DNA of 64,000 bases, taken from assembly GCA_030762935.1 (NCBI GenBank), contig CM060898.1, positions 94,966,781 through 95,030,780 on the forward strand, read 5' to 3'. The number at the start of each line of letters is the position of its first letter. Position 1 is the stretch's first letter. The DNA is from Hymenopus coronatus (taxonomy: Eukaryota; Arthropoda; Insecta; Mantodea; Hymenopodidae). The translations under genes were made by a program, and so were the position numbers. The notes under the pieces were generated by a model, which ran no database searches, had not been told where the DNA came from, and saw only the letters and a list, made by a program, of their open reading frames with translations. Of the stretch, positions 24,301-35,229 are shown in pieces.

Positions 24301-25725
24301 TGCTGTGTTATTTGTTTTCTTAGTGCTAAAGAGTGAAAGCAGGTAAGAGCTTTCAAAGATGGCCGAATGAATGTTCATGACAAGGCATGGAATGCATGAC
24401 CCTCAGTGATCCAACCATCAGAACTATGACCTTGAAGGACAATAATAGGGAATAGTGGGCTCAAAAATGCTGCACTTCTCCTCATGTATGACTACAGGTG
24501 ATGTGAAGACTCAAACCTCACTGTCATATTTATTATATAGCCAAATGACAAACCTGGTGGAATGCTAGTATGTTGATCAGCCAACAGGACCCCTCCATAG
24601 ATTTTAAAGTTTCAGCAATCAGGGTTCAGACATTGTGATGTCTTGAGAGCTGTAATGTATCACCAAAAGGATGTAATGGATTAATTGTTTTTCACACAAG
24701 CCGTGTGTAGGACAGGAGTTGGATAGTAGAGTGAGAATGAAAAATTCAATGCCATAGCCAGGATTTGAACCACGGATCTCCCGATCTCTAGCCGATCGTG
24801 GAATTTCTCAGCCGACTCACATGTTTCCCAGTAAACCACAAGGTGATCTCAAATTATTTTTGATCTGAAATGCTATGCCGGCATGTTGCCATGGTAGCTC
24901 AGTGGCAGAGCAACTGGCTGGTGTGAAAAACAATTAATCCAATACCAATTGACCATAATAGTCGGCTATACTATGAATCCTGGGACTTAAGTACTTGCAG
25001 CATTGTGGGTCGCCATGGGGTTCTCATCTCAAAAATAATTTGAGATCACCTTGTGGTATACCATGAAACATGCGAGTCAGTTGAGAAATTCAATGCTATG
25101 CTGGCATGTTGCCATGGTAGCTCAGTGGCATAGCAACTGGCTAGAGATTGGGAGATCCGTGGTTAAAATCCCAGCTATGGCATTGAATTTTTCAGTCTAA
25201 CTCTACCTATCAAAAAGGATGTAATTTCAAAATACTAAAATTACCTAGAGGAGAGATAAAGTGCAGGTAAAAAATAAATGTCTTACAATAGCATTAAATA
25301 GCAGATATTTCACTACTGAATAATGTATCATTCCATTTACAAAATGACATTCAATTGTTGGGCTGATGATTACAGCTGGGTGCCAAACTTTAGAGCTTAC
25401 GAATAGTACATATGGCAATAGTGTGCTTTACTTAACCCATGCTGTCTTTTAAGCACTGGACATGCTTTAGTTAAAACAGTTTATAGGAATTATATAAATA
25501 TAAGCAATAGTGGGTAGAGAAAGTTATGTGAATGCAGCACATTAGACTTTTCAAAGCTTACATAATATGTAACATCAGTTGCAGGACAATGGAAATGTAA
25601 GTGAAGACAAAGAAGCACCCCTTTCAACAGTCACAGTTGAGCTTTCAAGGTCTACGCTTGATACACTGCTTGATGGAATGGGACGGATTCGAGATCAGTT
25701 ATCTACTGTTGCTGGCAGAAAGTGA
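15250..25725 (+). CDS. COMMD9: COMM domain-containing protein 9, last two coding exons (5' part not found)
   Basis: Two exons, 15250-15361 and 25585-25725, join in phase 0 to encode 83 residues plus TGA. The first carries PPRLVDFSCQV and ends TPSCLLQLK. The second carries STVTVELSRSTLDTLLDG and MGRIRDQLSTVAG before the stop. This order and wording match the COMM domain of COMMD9, where vertebrate proteins read PRLVDLDW..., PTCLLQMK and TVELSKETLDTMLDGLGRIRDQL. COMMD9 is a subunit of the CCC part of the Commander complex, which works with retriever and WASH in endosome-to-surface recycling; the COMM domain mediates heterodimerisation. The exon(s) for the N-terminal helical domain were not recognised in 1-15249 and may lie outside the window. 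The intron (15362-25584) is filled with repeats. No stop or frameshift interrupts the two exons. Confidence 0.88.
16095..17158 (-). repeat. Dispersed repeat family R, interrupted by a SINE
   Basis: From GGTAGAGAAACTATTACATT to the far end ATGGAACATATCCGATTTTT; SINE family 2 sits at 16725-16987. Confidence 0.68.
16725..16987 (-). mobile_element. tRNA-derived SINE, family 2, inside a dispersed-repeat copy
   Basis: The minus strand starts CCCGCCTGGATAGTGTGGTG with A-box-like GATAGTGTGGTGGTAGCG and B-box GAGTTCAAATCTC. The body contains CCCTTATCCTGAGAAGATG and GACCCCGAGATCATTTGATC. It ends in a T/G-rich simple stretch (poly-A-like on its own strand). It splits the dispersed repeat at 16095-17158. 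Confidence 0.7.
18040..18575. repeat. Dispersed repeat family R, two opposed partial copies
   Basis: 18046-18262 is a plus-oriented start (ATCTAATGTGTTCCATTGAC). About 18300-18575 is a minus-oriented end of the same type, finishing AACACATCAGATTTTTTTAT. Head-to-head arrangement with the middle missing. Confidence 0.55.
19021..19975 (+). mobile_element. LINE RT C-terminal half, decayed
   Basis: Starts at CVSQGSILGPLLFLVYINDL (motif B), then YPVIFVDDTSIII (motif C with F.DD), followed by the decayed post-RT region and a short intact frame KGVYYKGIFLFNSLPSSIKE typical of LINE 3' ORF ends. A 5' truncation is clear. Confidence 0.8.
20540..21362 (+). mobile_element. Mariner remnant (SETMAR-like transposase, decayed)
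   Basis: Plus-strand frames read KVCTRWVPRQLTDEHKIK, then a decayed first catalytic block, CLCMTMQDSIQPTPH (an out-of-frame version of LLHDNARPHTA), WEIFDHPPYSSNLATD in place of HPPYSPDLAPSD, and a tail with YMPQQWW and DYVEK. The sequence around 21328-21362 resembles a mariner inverted end (CATCGGAACTTACTCTCTG). The 5' end was not found. Many stops; dead. Confidence 0.75.
21505..22945 (-). repeat. Dispersed repeat family R, two copies head-to-tail
   Basis: Copy one 21505-22290, copy two 22291-22945, same orientation. At the junction the end motif (AATATAACATATCGTATTG) runs straight into the next copy's TTTTACTTTCTCTCCCACAT. Confidence 0.68.
23030..23628 (+). repeat. Dispersed repeat family R, well-kept 3' two-thirds
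   Basis: Starts ATCTGATATGTACCATTCAC, then jumps to the CGAACTCCACGAAAAAAATG block (an internal deletion of about 250 bp relative to the 58-kb copy). Ends with the palindrome GTACACAGTGCGTATGGAGA. Confidence 0.7.
24262..24440 (+). mobile_element. Mariner N-terminal fragment
   Basis: ATG at 24262 opens MPPLIENPADCEECCVICF, then after a stop VRAFKDGRMNVHDKAWNA. These are two parts of the N-terminal DNA-binding region of a mariner transposase (usual wording ENPADCEVRAVIRFLSAKG ... VRAFKDGRTNVHDEERSGR) joined by an internal deletion. No catalytic domain remains. Confidence 0.65.
24683..25215. mobile_element. Foldback element with tRNA-like arms (larger relative)
   Basis: Outer arms: GAAAAATTCAATGCCATAGC at about 24747 and its inverse at about 25170-25190, continuing through the ATCTCCCGATCTCTAG / CTAGAGATTGGGAGAT pair. 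Inner arms: CACAAGGTGATCTCAAATTA (24838) and its inverse (25040). A third tRNA-like segment (GCCATGGTAGCTCAGTGGCA) occurs twice, at 24889 and 25110. Same termini as the element at 57.6 kb. Confidence 0.65.
25585..25725 (+). CDS. COMMD9: COMMD9 last coding exon
   Basis: Acceptor ATCAGTTGCAG, then 46 codons and TGA at 25723-25725. Encodes the C-terminal COMM-domain strand and helix. A variant polyadenylation signal ATTAAA lies at 25835-25840. Confidence 0.88.
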   Translation, partial: DNGNVSEDKEAPLSTVTVELSRSTLDTLLDGMGRIRDQLSTVAGRK

Positions 25726-26204
25726 TGAATGTGAAAATGATGTAACATTCGAACATTGCAGAAGTTAAATGGCATGAGTATAAATTTGGTATTATAGACA
25801 CAATTTTTGTACATAATTATTGTAATTTAAACAGATTAAAGTTACAATAAGCAGTAACATAGTTGCATTGTTGCAACACATTTAGTATAAAAAGTGTATG
25901 AAAATTTTGTGTGCCTATTTTGAGGGAAATTAAAAACATGGTTGCTCTTCCTTTCTATTTTATTTGTTTATTTATATTTAGTTTTATTTATTCTTTTCTT
26001 TGAATATCATTGTTTTTTGTCACAGTAAAATTCTGTTTATTTGATCGTAGGTGAGTTGAAACTTCCATGATTTTGTTTATTTATTTCATGTAAGCAAATT
26101 ATATTGAATATGACATGGCATTTAGCCCAGGCTCTTTGTTTCTTAGGTATATCCTATTTACATTGTGACTAATACATTTTTCTGATTATTAATATTTATT
26201 CTAT

Positions 26205-26445
26205 ACTAGCTGCCCGCACCGGCTTTGCATTTGAGGTATACTCAGACAAAATCTTCTGGTTAGAGTATGACCATGCAATGAAATAAAATTACAATTAAAT
26301 AATTTGACAATACTTTATTGTAATGCCTTGCAATGTACAATTTTCCTCCCGGAGAAAAAACAAATAGTGCCGATGGTAAGCTGACTCTCGAGCACGCAAC
26401 GTTACCACTGCCCATGCGAAAAACACAACAATTCAAGCTAAATCG
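26205..26445 (-). mobile_element. Helitron 3' tail with last helicase motif
   Basis: The minus strand reads NVACSRVSLPSALFVFSPGG then a tail similar to that of the copy at 34.4 kb, and ends AAAGCCGGTGCGGGCAGCTAG|T, so CTAG ends at 26206 next to T. Same family as the Helitron ending at 34597. The upstream side abuts a dispersed-repeat copy. Confidence 0.75.
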
Positions 26446-27608
26446 ATAGTTAAATCTTTTAAAAGCTGGTCCTATGTGAAAGAACTGAAGTTCAGTTCGC
26501 TTTGCATGGTCTGCAGTAAAACAAGAAAGATGAAACAAAACGTCACTGCCGGTTTGAGAAAAACTAAAGTAGTTTAAAATTTAAACCAACAACAAGGAAT
26601 ATCTTAGAAATGATCCACTCTACATAAAAAAATGCATATGACATATAAAAAAAAAAAAAAAAAAAAAACACACACACACGCACACTCATATGGAAAGTTT
26701 TCTAAAATTAATGCTTTTTTATGGATTCAGCAGTCTCAAAACATTTATTTCCAGTGAAATCCCGGTATCAGATATAACACCTTGTATATACATTGTATGC
26801 ATTCTATTCTCATGACTTTCTGTATATATCTGTAACAAGTTATTGTTAAAAAGCTTATTCTTCTATCTACTTCATCATAATCAACATTAAATGCCCTTAA
26901 TACTTCGTTTATTGTAAGTAGGAGTGAAAAAAATTGAATGTGTTCCGTTCCATAATGTCTTATATTGTTCGGCAAACAAAACTTGTATTCAAAACGTTAA
27001 TCTGTTATCTACATCATCCTAATCAAGATAAGCATAAGCAGAATTAATCTTATTACTAGCTTCTTTGTAAGTAGAAGCGGAATAAGAAATACACAGGCTA
27101 ACGCAATGGTCTCCTCCTTCAAGTGCCGGTCGCTGTGTGAAACAATTGTAAGTACAATCTTTCCTTGCCAGGAATAAACAAAAATGAGAAGAAAGATGTC
27201 TTTCCTTTGAGAAACTTATAAGTAGCTGGAATTGAAAACAATACTCCAAAATATCTCGAAAACGGATAACTATATAAAAAAAAAGTATATGACAAATTGT
27301 GTTTTTTCATGAGATCTTTTGTTATCAAAATACCTTAAGCATAAAGTATTTTAATCAAAATCGTTAGATCCAATTTTTCAGAAAATAAAATGTTCGAAAA
27401 ATATTCCATGTAAAGGGTAGTTGCAGGGGAGGGGGTTCTTGAAATCATTGTGTCGCCTCTTTGGAAGATACCAAACTTAAATACCACTCGTTTTTGACAC
27501 ACACATGGGCATTTTTCTAAAAATGATTTTTTTGGACCCAAACATGTATTTCCGGTGAAATCTCGGTATCGAATTACAATGTCTTCTTTACACACTATGT
27601 TGTATACC
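26446..27608 (+). repeat. Dispersed repeat family R, two or three truncated copies in a row
   Basis: 26446-26790 (middle and end of one copy with an A-run and CA stretch), 26797-26935 (start of another), 26936-27608 (start GAATGTGTTCCGTTCCATAA to the end TTCTTTACACACTATGT). All plus oriented. Confidence 0.6.
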
Positions 27609-28496
27609 CCCACCGCTGAATCCTTGCACTTGACAGTTCGGGTAGTTTCGCGAAAGGTTGGCTATGCTGTCTTTGAGGCGTTGCCAGAGTAACCAGTAAA
27701 CAACAGCAGACTATCATATGTAAAGGCGATTGAATATAAGCAGTGTAAATGAATAGTAAATATAGTATTATATAGTAAATATATATATATAGTAAATGAA
27801 TGTCGATGAATAATGAAACATTCGTTATTATTGATAATTGAAAATAACAGTGATACTGTAACGCATGTAGCACACATACGTATCTACGACAATATTGAAC
27901 AAAATTGCAAAATAGCTTATTATAATGAGAGAAAGGCATAACAAAGTGATTTTCACCGGTTTTAGAATTTTAATAGGCCAATTCCATTCAAATCTCCGTC
28001 GCCATCATTCTCGGAAGGATCATCGTCATTATCGTCAACACCGTCGTCGACACAAAGACACTCACTGGCGATTGCGTCTAATTCCTGTGCTTTTAGTATT
28101 ATTTTGTGCACATTTCCCTTTCTTCTTCAGTGCAGCCGCACACACCCTCGTTGTACCTTCCCGCAGAACTCTATCTACCTGTATAATTGCGAAAGTATTG
28201 TTATATTCCCTTCTTACAAACAAACACGAACAACAATAACAACGAATAATACGTATCTTGTACAGAACACCTCAACGCACGTGTAAGGAGTTCACAAACT
28301 GCTGACGAGCGAAGCGGCTCGAGTATTCTGGTAACTACAGGCGAAGTAGGTTCACGTATGATCCGTAGTGTGAACTGGTTATTTAATAACTAAAGTTCAG
28401 TTGTTTAGGGTTTAACATAATTTTTCCTTTATTGAAAGTTTCAAAGTACTTTAATGTTTCAAGCCGTTTGAATGCTAATGTGTGTATCTTATTGAA

Positions 28497-28497
<1 letters not shown>
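27609..28497. other. Unassigned GC-richer block ending in poly-A
   Basis: 27950-28340 is richer in GC, and CpG-containing, than its surroundings, with a run of His/Arg codons (CATCATTCTCGGAAGGATCA and on). No domain recognised in either strand. Confidence 0.4.

Positions 28498-28535
<38 letters not shown>
28498..28535. repeat. Poly-A run of 35-37 bases
   Basis: Uninterrupted A-run after TTATTGAACT; looks like a retroposition tail, though the retroposed body upstream (27.6-28.5 kb) is not identified. Confidence 0.9.
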
Positions 28536-28537
<2 letters not shown>

Positions 28538-29764
28538 TAATTGGGACATTAAGACTTAAAACTCGCTAAGCGTGAGCTTATTTTTTATTTATTTAGTTTT
28601 TTTTACTATCGGTTTTTATTATCAAATGTTCTTCAATTCCTTTGAATTACAATTTTTGTTTAATAATTCATTTAGCTTGTTTTAAGTGTACATGTGGGGT
28701 TATCCAGGGAAAGAATTTATTACGATTTTTATCTTGGTATAGAAATTGCGTATATGAAATATACCTCAATGCCATCTTGCGATGTCGAAAGATCTTTTTC
28801 TACTTATGGGAATACATAAAAAAATAGAAAATTTGTAAATGTGGCTGGTTGTGTACACCAACAGTGCTGAAGTGTGAAGTTTGTTTAACGTGAGTGCTAT
28901 TAAAAAAAACGTGCTGAATTTTTTAATTGAAATTTTCGAGCACGAGTATACTGTGTAATAAATTCCTTTAAATTGCAGTACATATTAATAGCATGCTTCC
29001 GTGAAGTAAAATAGTTTTCATATTTTTATCTATATTATGTTATAAAAGGCATTTGTCGTCAACTTCCTTTAATAGATAGGAAAATTGTTTAAAACCCTAA
29101 ACTAAAACGCCAGAAACATTGATAGAATACTAAGAAAATTGTTTAAACCCCTATAGGTTAATAGAAGACAGTAAAAGGCTAAAACTCTATTTATAAAAAG
29201 CTAAACATCTGGGCTCTAGTAATAACTCAAGATGACTCATCATTTAACAGTACATACCTATGTCCAAACGCGTTCACAGAAAATGTTTGAATCAGCGGTA
29301 TTAATCGTTAATAACATAATATACTTTGTGTTGATATGTATAAACATGTTCAGATTACAACCGAAAATTGAATTACTTCTTGCAACATAAACGTCTTAGG
29401 AGTTTATACACACACTCACACACTTATTTGTAATAAAATGGAGACCAGGTACACATATCTGCAGATTCTGTGATAGCACAATTCGTTTTTAACTCTTTCC
29501 CTAGTGAGGGTAATTTAAATATCTTTATCCTAGTGGACTATTTAAATCTTAAATAATTTAAACACATGCAGGACTGATTATGCGAGTTTCCACGCATTAT
29601 ACCGCAGTCTTGCTATTAACGAGACTTTTGAGTCTTGCGAGTATCGAGAGTCCCGTATGCTCGTTGGTGAACCTCTCTCGTGCCAGCTATGCGTTCAGCT
29701 ACAACTGGCTGCGAGAGGCGCGCTAAGCGGCAGCGAGAACCGAGTGAGACTGAAAGCTGACTTT

Positions 29765-29805
29765 ACCGGCACAACTATGTACTTAGTACGTGTAGAGAAA
29801 GTAAA
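29765..29805 (+). repeat. Dispersed repeat family R, terminal palindrome only
   Basis: ACTATGTACTTAGTACGTGT followed by AGAGAAAGTAAAAAAAAA. Only the last 40 bases of the family are present, suggesting a severe 5' truncation. Another 40-bp piece, of the opposite end, lies at 25508-25550. Confidence 0.55.
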
Positions 29806-30639
29806 AAAAAAGGAGGGCAACTGTTGACTCGAAAAAATTTGGGCTTTAACTCTTTCTCCGCTAAAGGTCACAATTTTCGTCATGAAGGGGTGTTTCAATA
29901 TTAGGTTTCTCAGAGTTCGAATGACGATTATTTGGTGTACTCACATATCTATGAAGATGGAACCAACCCCCGTCCGTGAAAAATATTAAATGTAGGCCAG
30001 CTTCGACATTGTATATACTATTGAGAGTTCACTCAGAAAATGTTTTAACACATACGAATCATAAATAAACACACGCTGTAAATAGAAAACAAATGCTGAG
30101 CTATAATTCACTTTGTGAGTAAGTACAAGACAAAATAAGAAAGCACACTGGTAATAACTCAACCACACGATATCACCGCCAGCTCAATATTGCATTTTCA
30201 GGGTAAAGAAAAACAAGTCTGCACCGTGACCTGCTGTACAGCAGCTGTGTGTTATTATGTCTCCATGTGCGCAATGGAAGAACAGCGCGCAGCGGTTTGG
30301 ATGTTTTTTAGGGTCGCACCGTAGATAAAAGTTTTGTACAGTATTTAAAGTGCGTTGTCATTATTGCGTATCAATTATTATCTCCTCCCTGCTCCTCGGT
30401 GACATTAAACCATCAGTTAATGTGGTATGCCGCGACGCTTCGATTTTGGCCCAACCTGTAGGAGTCAGGTCAGAGTAATCTTCAGTATTTACCTTATACG
30501 GATAACAAACTACCTTCTAAAGGATCCAAACAACGTATTTCTGAAAATGTCACAGTCTATATTAATACTTTTTTCTCTGGTTTCTTTCGTCATTAGATTC
30601 CATCGGTGCTCCACATTCATTTCATGTATCATCGGTGTT

Positions 30640-30720
30640 ATCGCCTGTAGGGCCATAGTAGTAAAAGTGGGCGTTAAACAATAACAAAACAAGAAAGAAA
30701 GAATAAAAGAGGTGTAGCAT
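30640..30720 (+). repeat. SINE-like tail segment
   Basis: GGCCATAGTAGTAAAAGTGG then GCGTTAAACAATAACAAAAC and an A-rich run. The same GCCATAG..AGTTAAAGCGGGCGTTAAACA block occurs at 35090-35125, and a related GCGTTGGTAAATGAG..AACAACAACAA tail at 10950-10998. The heads of these elements are not recognisable. Confidence 0.45.
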
Positions 30721-31200
30721 GAACAAATCTTGCGTAAGGGGAAGTTGCTTTCCTTCCTGCCCCTCTGCAACGATTGAGACGGGTAAGAGATGGCAGCTTG
30801 GCACGAATAACACAACCACAACAGCGTGCAGCGTTAAACAATTATTGCAGTTCACGTGAAAGTTATTTTGGCACATTTGCACAGTTATCGAGAAATCACT
30901 TTGTTATGAAGCTAATTGTTATACATAGGTGTCCACAAAATGAGTAACCCTTTCATGATTGAAGTTAATTACCTATCTATATATGTGAACATGAATCCCC
31001 GAAATGATTGTATGTGCATCACTTCCGAACGACTGCACCAAATTGAACAATTTTTGTTGTTATCATGTTTGTCATTGTCACGACAAGGTTTGTGAAAAGA
31101 AAATGATTAAAAATAGTATAGGGAAGTTTTTTAAGTCTCATAATATGCATTTCGGTTAATAGCCGCCAGATGACAGTGGTACCAGTTATTTGTTGCCAAA

Positions 31201-31735
31201 TAGTCGTAGTACTGCTATATTTTCCCTCCCCATTCAATGTTAAAGTTTATCGAGACAATGACGCAACGCAGCAGAGACATTCAATTAGTTTTTATGCATT
31301 AACTGTCCTTTCCCTACTCCTATCCTTTAAAATAGAGAAGCAAAGGAGCTATCCTGTCGACGAACACCTAGAGTAAGTACTTATTTCTTTGCCGCTAGTT
31401 GGGCATAATACTGCTCAATTTTTCCTCCCCATCCAATGTTAAGGCCACGCAACAGTTTATCGAGACGATGACGCAACGCAGCAGTGAAATTCAAATATAT
31501 TTTTATGTTATAATTGTCCTTTCCTTACCCCGTATCTTTTAAAATAAAGAAGAAAAGTAGATTTCCTGTCAACAAACACCTAGAGCAAGTACTCATTTAT
31601 TTGCCGCTATATGGCCGTAGTACTATTCAATTTTTATTACCCATTCAATGCTCATTTCATTTTCACCCAGCTATAAGTCAATGATGTAAGCTAATAGTGA
31701 AAATCAAATATAGTTATGTACCTACTGACTATCGT
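31201..31735. repeat. Minisatellite, about 200 bp x 2.6
   Basis: Units start at 31201, 31396 and 31608, each with GTAGTACTGCT.AATTTT-type opening, CCCATTCAATGTTAA, GACGCAACGCAGCAG, TGTCCTTTCC and CAAACACCTAGAGCAAGTAC-type segments. Units diverge by point changes and small indels; the third is cut short. Confidence 0.72.
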
Positions 31736-32284
31736 TTCCTTGGTCACATAGTTTACGTAAAGAAATAGGTATATAAATATTGTAATTCTTTACAATGAAG
31801 AAGTTATAAGCTATGCACAAAACCAATAATCCTTCTTGGATTCTGAAATAGCGGAAAAATAACGGGATCCGAATAGTAAACTGTTTTAGGTTAACTTCCT
31901 ATTGCAGTTGTTGGTTATTTGAGGTTATGTGGTACATGAGCTAGCTAAAGGTGCTTTAATCAGAACATAAAGATATCCCCGTCACCATTACACTGCAATT
32001 GCGGTGCTCTTAATACATTTGATCAAGTAATATTTTGGGTTAAATGGAGAAATTTAATACACAAAGCTATCATCAAATAAAAACTTATCAATTGCCCAAT
32101 CAGATTTAATTGCTCATTACTTATGCCATTGTTAGTCTTAAAAATGCTCTTTTGATATAGAAGAAAATAAAGAAAGAGGTGGAAAATATTAGGAGTAAAG
32201 GAAAGAAAGAGATTCAGAAGAAGCATGAATGTTACTTTGTGACTTTCTCCTTAACGTAATTCATTACCTATTTTAGCGTTATCC

Positions 32285-32730
32285 CACCACACTATGGAAG
32301 CCAGTGGCATCTTTGGTTGCCCACTTTAGTTCCAAAAGGCTTGATTTTAGGCCCTCTCTTATTTTTACTCTACATCAATGATTTACCTCAATATATAAAA
32401 AAAAAAATCTAGTATCAATGACCCTTTTCGCTGATTGTGTTAATATATTATCCATTTTAGAATGCTATGCAGTTAATCTACATAGTTTTATAACAAATAT
32501 GGAAATTCGTAACATTAATACTAGACAAAGGGGATATATTCATCGTCCCAATGCCAATGTTCGTTGCTTTCAGAAATGAGTATATTACTAAACACTCAAG
32601 ATATTTGATCTCCCCAGTAATTTCACAGAAAATGTTGGGAATTTCAGGGCTTTTAAGGATTCTCCTAAAGAGTACCTTTGCAATAAATCATTTTACTCTG
32701 TAGATGAATATTTAAGTGACATATATATCT
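32285..32730 (+). mobile_element. LINE RT fragment
   Basis: Plus strand reads VPKGLILGPLLFLLYINDL followed by a decayed motif C (PFSLIVLIYYPF for LFADDTNLL) and, after a deletion, a LINE 3' tail. It ends in an ATA/AAT microsatellite (32741-32804), perhaps grown from the LINE's own tail. Confidence 0.72.
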
Positions 32731-32739
32731 GACAATACC

Positions 32740-32740
<1 letters not shown>

Positions 32741-32804
<64 letters not shown>
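32741..32804. repeat. AAT microsatellite
   Basis: About 21 units directly after the LINE fragment at 32.3-32.7 kb. Confidence 0.95.
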
Positions 32805-33659
32805 TGCATTTATAAGTATTATAATGTATCGCATTTTGTATATATTAGTGCGTATGTGTTTTCTATTCAAATTAAACTAATGTATACTTTGACTTGTACG
32901 AATGTGTCAAATTAATTTTATAGTATCTAGCAATGACACAAGCTCTGTAAAGCCTGATGCTTTGATATTTTACGCTCTAGTACATAATTGTACATTTTGC
33001 ATTGTAAATTCCATAACATATATGTAAATATGTTTTGTAATTTGTTGACATTTATGAAGAGTACACAATACAATAATCATATTTTAGTTTTATATAATTG
33101 CTATTAGTAACTATTATGTCAATAATTAGAAAACTATCATCTGACATTACATCAGAGTTGCATACAATGAAATTATATTTATTTATACATTTTAAAACTA
33201 ATTTTTATACTCTTTGTTTTTATGTGCATGCCAAGTATAGTGAAATGGTGTACAGGCCTCAAAAGGAAATAAATGGTGTGGTTATATGTCTAGCTTTTAG
33301 CACTAGAGCTTTATACATTGTTTTCTTTTCGTAGTATATAAACATATGTATACATGTATATCCTTTGACAAGTTCTGTTCAGTGACTTCCTGGCCTAAAT
33401 GAATCTACAGAATGCTTTCTAAGCTAACCTTGTTAACTGCATATGTCATCATTTCCACATTACCTTATAGATGCGCTGACTTCCTCCTTTTCGCAATACC
33501 AACCACATATGCTACATTGCGCAGATCATTGCGCTTTTCAAATGCTAAGGCATTATTAGATACTAGCGACGAGAAAATCCCGGTTGACACTTCTATGACC
33601 TCATTTCATTTTCACCAAATGTTTGTCACTTCACAACATGTAATGTAATAGCGTGTTAT

Positions 33660-33834
33660 TTATGGACGCTCTTTAACTACTGTAGTTCTCAGCGTCCTAT
33701 TGTGAATTGGGCGTGACACACCGCTTAATTTTGCTCAGAGGCCTCTCTATTAGACTTGAGGTTCCGCCGGGTTTGAACCCGCGACCTTGGGTATATGAAG
33801 TCAGCATGGTAACCATTACACCACGGAGGGCGAC
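33660..33834 (-). mobile_element. tRNA-derived SINE, family 1 (internally deleted copy)
   Basis: Same tRNA-like head (33775-33834, box B GGGTTTGAACCC region intact) and the same tail as the 49.75-kb copy, with the middle ~100 bases missing. Abuts the Helitron helicase fragment. Confidence 0.68.
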
Positions 33835-33849
33835 ATCGCTTTACAACGT

Positions 33850-34597
33850 CAAAGGAAGAATTAATATAGAAAATATTTCCAAATAGTGGTGCAAATTACA
33901 AAAACTATGCTTGGTTGAGCGAACGAGCCATTTTAACGGCAACTAACAAGACTGTAGAAGATTTGAATATACAAATTCAGAGTATAACTGATGGACAAAT
34001 GTATTCATTTAAGTCCGTCGATTCCATCAGCGATCCTAAATTCATTGGATTTGCCAGATTTATCACCACACACTTTACAGCTAAGGTTGACTCGGTGATA
34101 ATTATGCTACGCAATCTCAATCAGCCGAAATTGTGCAACGGAACAAGACTTGCTGTTAAAAAATTATGAAAATTTTGATTTAAGCTACTATAATCATAGA
34201 AAAGAACAAAGGCGAGGATGTACTTATTCCAAGAATACCACAAACGCCAACCGACTTTCCTTTTGAATGTAAGCGTGATCAGTTTCCGGTGCGCCTTGCA
34301 TCCACAATGACAGTAAATCCCAAGGTCAATCTTTAGAAGTGTGTGGAATATACCTTTAATTGCCGTGTTTTTCGCTTCGGCAGTTGTATGTTGCGTGCTC
34401 GAGTGTCGGCAAACCATCGGCGCTATTTGTTTTTCTCTTTGGAAGGAGAATTGTACATTACAAAGCATTACAATAAGGTATTGTCAAAATATTTAATTGT
34501 AATTTTATTTCATTACATGGTCGTACATTAAACGGAAGATTTTGTCTCAGTTTTGTCATTACTACAACACCCGTGCGAAGCCGGGGCAGGCAGCTAA
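33850..34597 (+). mobile_element. Helitron remnant: Pif1-type helicase C-terminus and 3' end
   Basis: Plus strand reads AWLSERAILTATNKTVEDLN, FKSVDSISDPK, VIIMLRNLNQPKLCNGTRLA, then after a stop KNKGEDVLIPRIPQTPTDFP and FPVRLASTMTVN, which is the order of the C-terminal helicase motifs of Helitron Rep-Hel proteins. It ends with a CCCG...CGGG hairpin at about 34570-34586 and CTAA|T at 34594-34598, the Helitron 3' signature (CTRR before T). A deletion follows ISDPK, and several stops follow. A SINE lies directly upstream. Confidence 0.83.
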
Positions 34598-34599
34598 TT

Positions 34600-34890
34600 T
34601 ATAATACATATAGGAGGTATGGAGAAAACCCGGTAGTCAGGGCCTCGGTCGTGACTGTCAGCCGGAACTACCGCTACCTTCTGCTGAGCCGCCAATTCGG
34701 CCAGCAGCAACCGCCGCACTAACCGCAACCGCTCAGTGGAACCTCCCTACCACTAGATATCTCCTTCGAATCCGACCCTTCCCGTCCCAACCCGCACTTC
34801 ATCCAATGGCGAGATAAGCCATTCTCTCTACCTTCCAACTCTCTTACTGTCTCCCCTTTTCAAAAATAAATAAATAAATAAATAAATGGA
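34600..34890 (+). repeat. GC-rich segment ending in a TAAA run
   Basis: About 260 bases much richer in GC than the rest of the window (CGGAACTACCGCTACCTTCT and similar), followed by AAATAAATAAATAAATAAATAAA at the end. The shape suggests a non-LTR or SINE retroposon tail, but no known head is visible. It begins right after the Helitron 3' end. Confidence 0.45.
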
Positions 34891-35229
34891 GAAATGGCTC
34901 TTTCACAATGTAAGTGCATCTCTGTTCAATAGTTCACTTTGGCGTCAAGTTGTTCTCATTTTTAACTGATGCAGGCCAAAATTTCGAGGATTGGATTGCA
35001 GATATACAGCTTGACTACTGAGATATTGTAAAGAAAAAAACTATATCATAAATGACTAATAGTCTTTACCTCGGAACGCCTGCGTTGCCATAGGTAGTTA
35101 AAGCGGGCGTTAAACACTGCCAAAAAAAGTTTACCTCGGATGATCTGTTAATTCTGTGTAGCATGGTGTGTGTACGATATTACTTCTGCGATACAAAGTA
35201 AACATACATTGTGGGGAAATTTCCTTGAG

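Larger units (their letters stand above)
28536..30900. other. Unassigned DNA
   Basis: Mostly AT-rich. 29610-29770 and 30200-30330 are CpG-containing islands within it. The segment starting at 30271 (ATGGAAGAACAGCGCGCAGC) resembles the first ten codons of some mariner transposases, but the match does not continue. Confidence 0.4.

Noticed and set aside
30271..30345. MEEQRAAV start resembling a mariner/DUF4817 protein
   Set aside because: Similarity ends after about ten codons and no catalytic block or inverted end is present.
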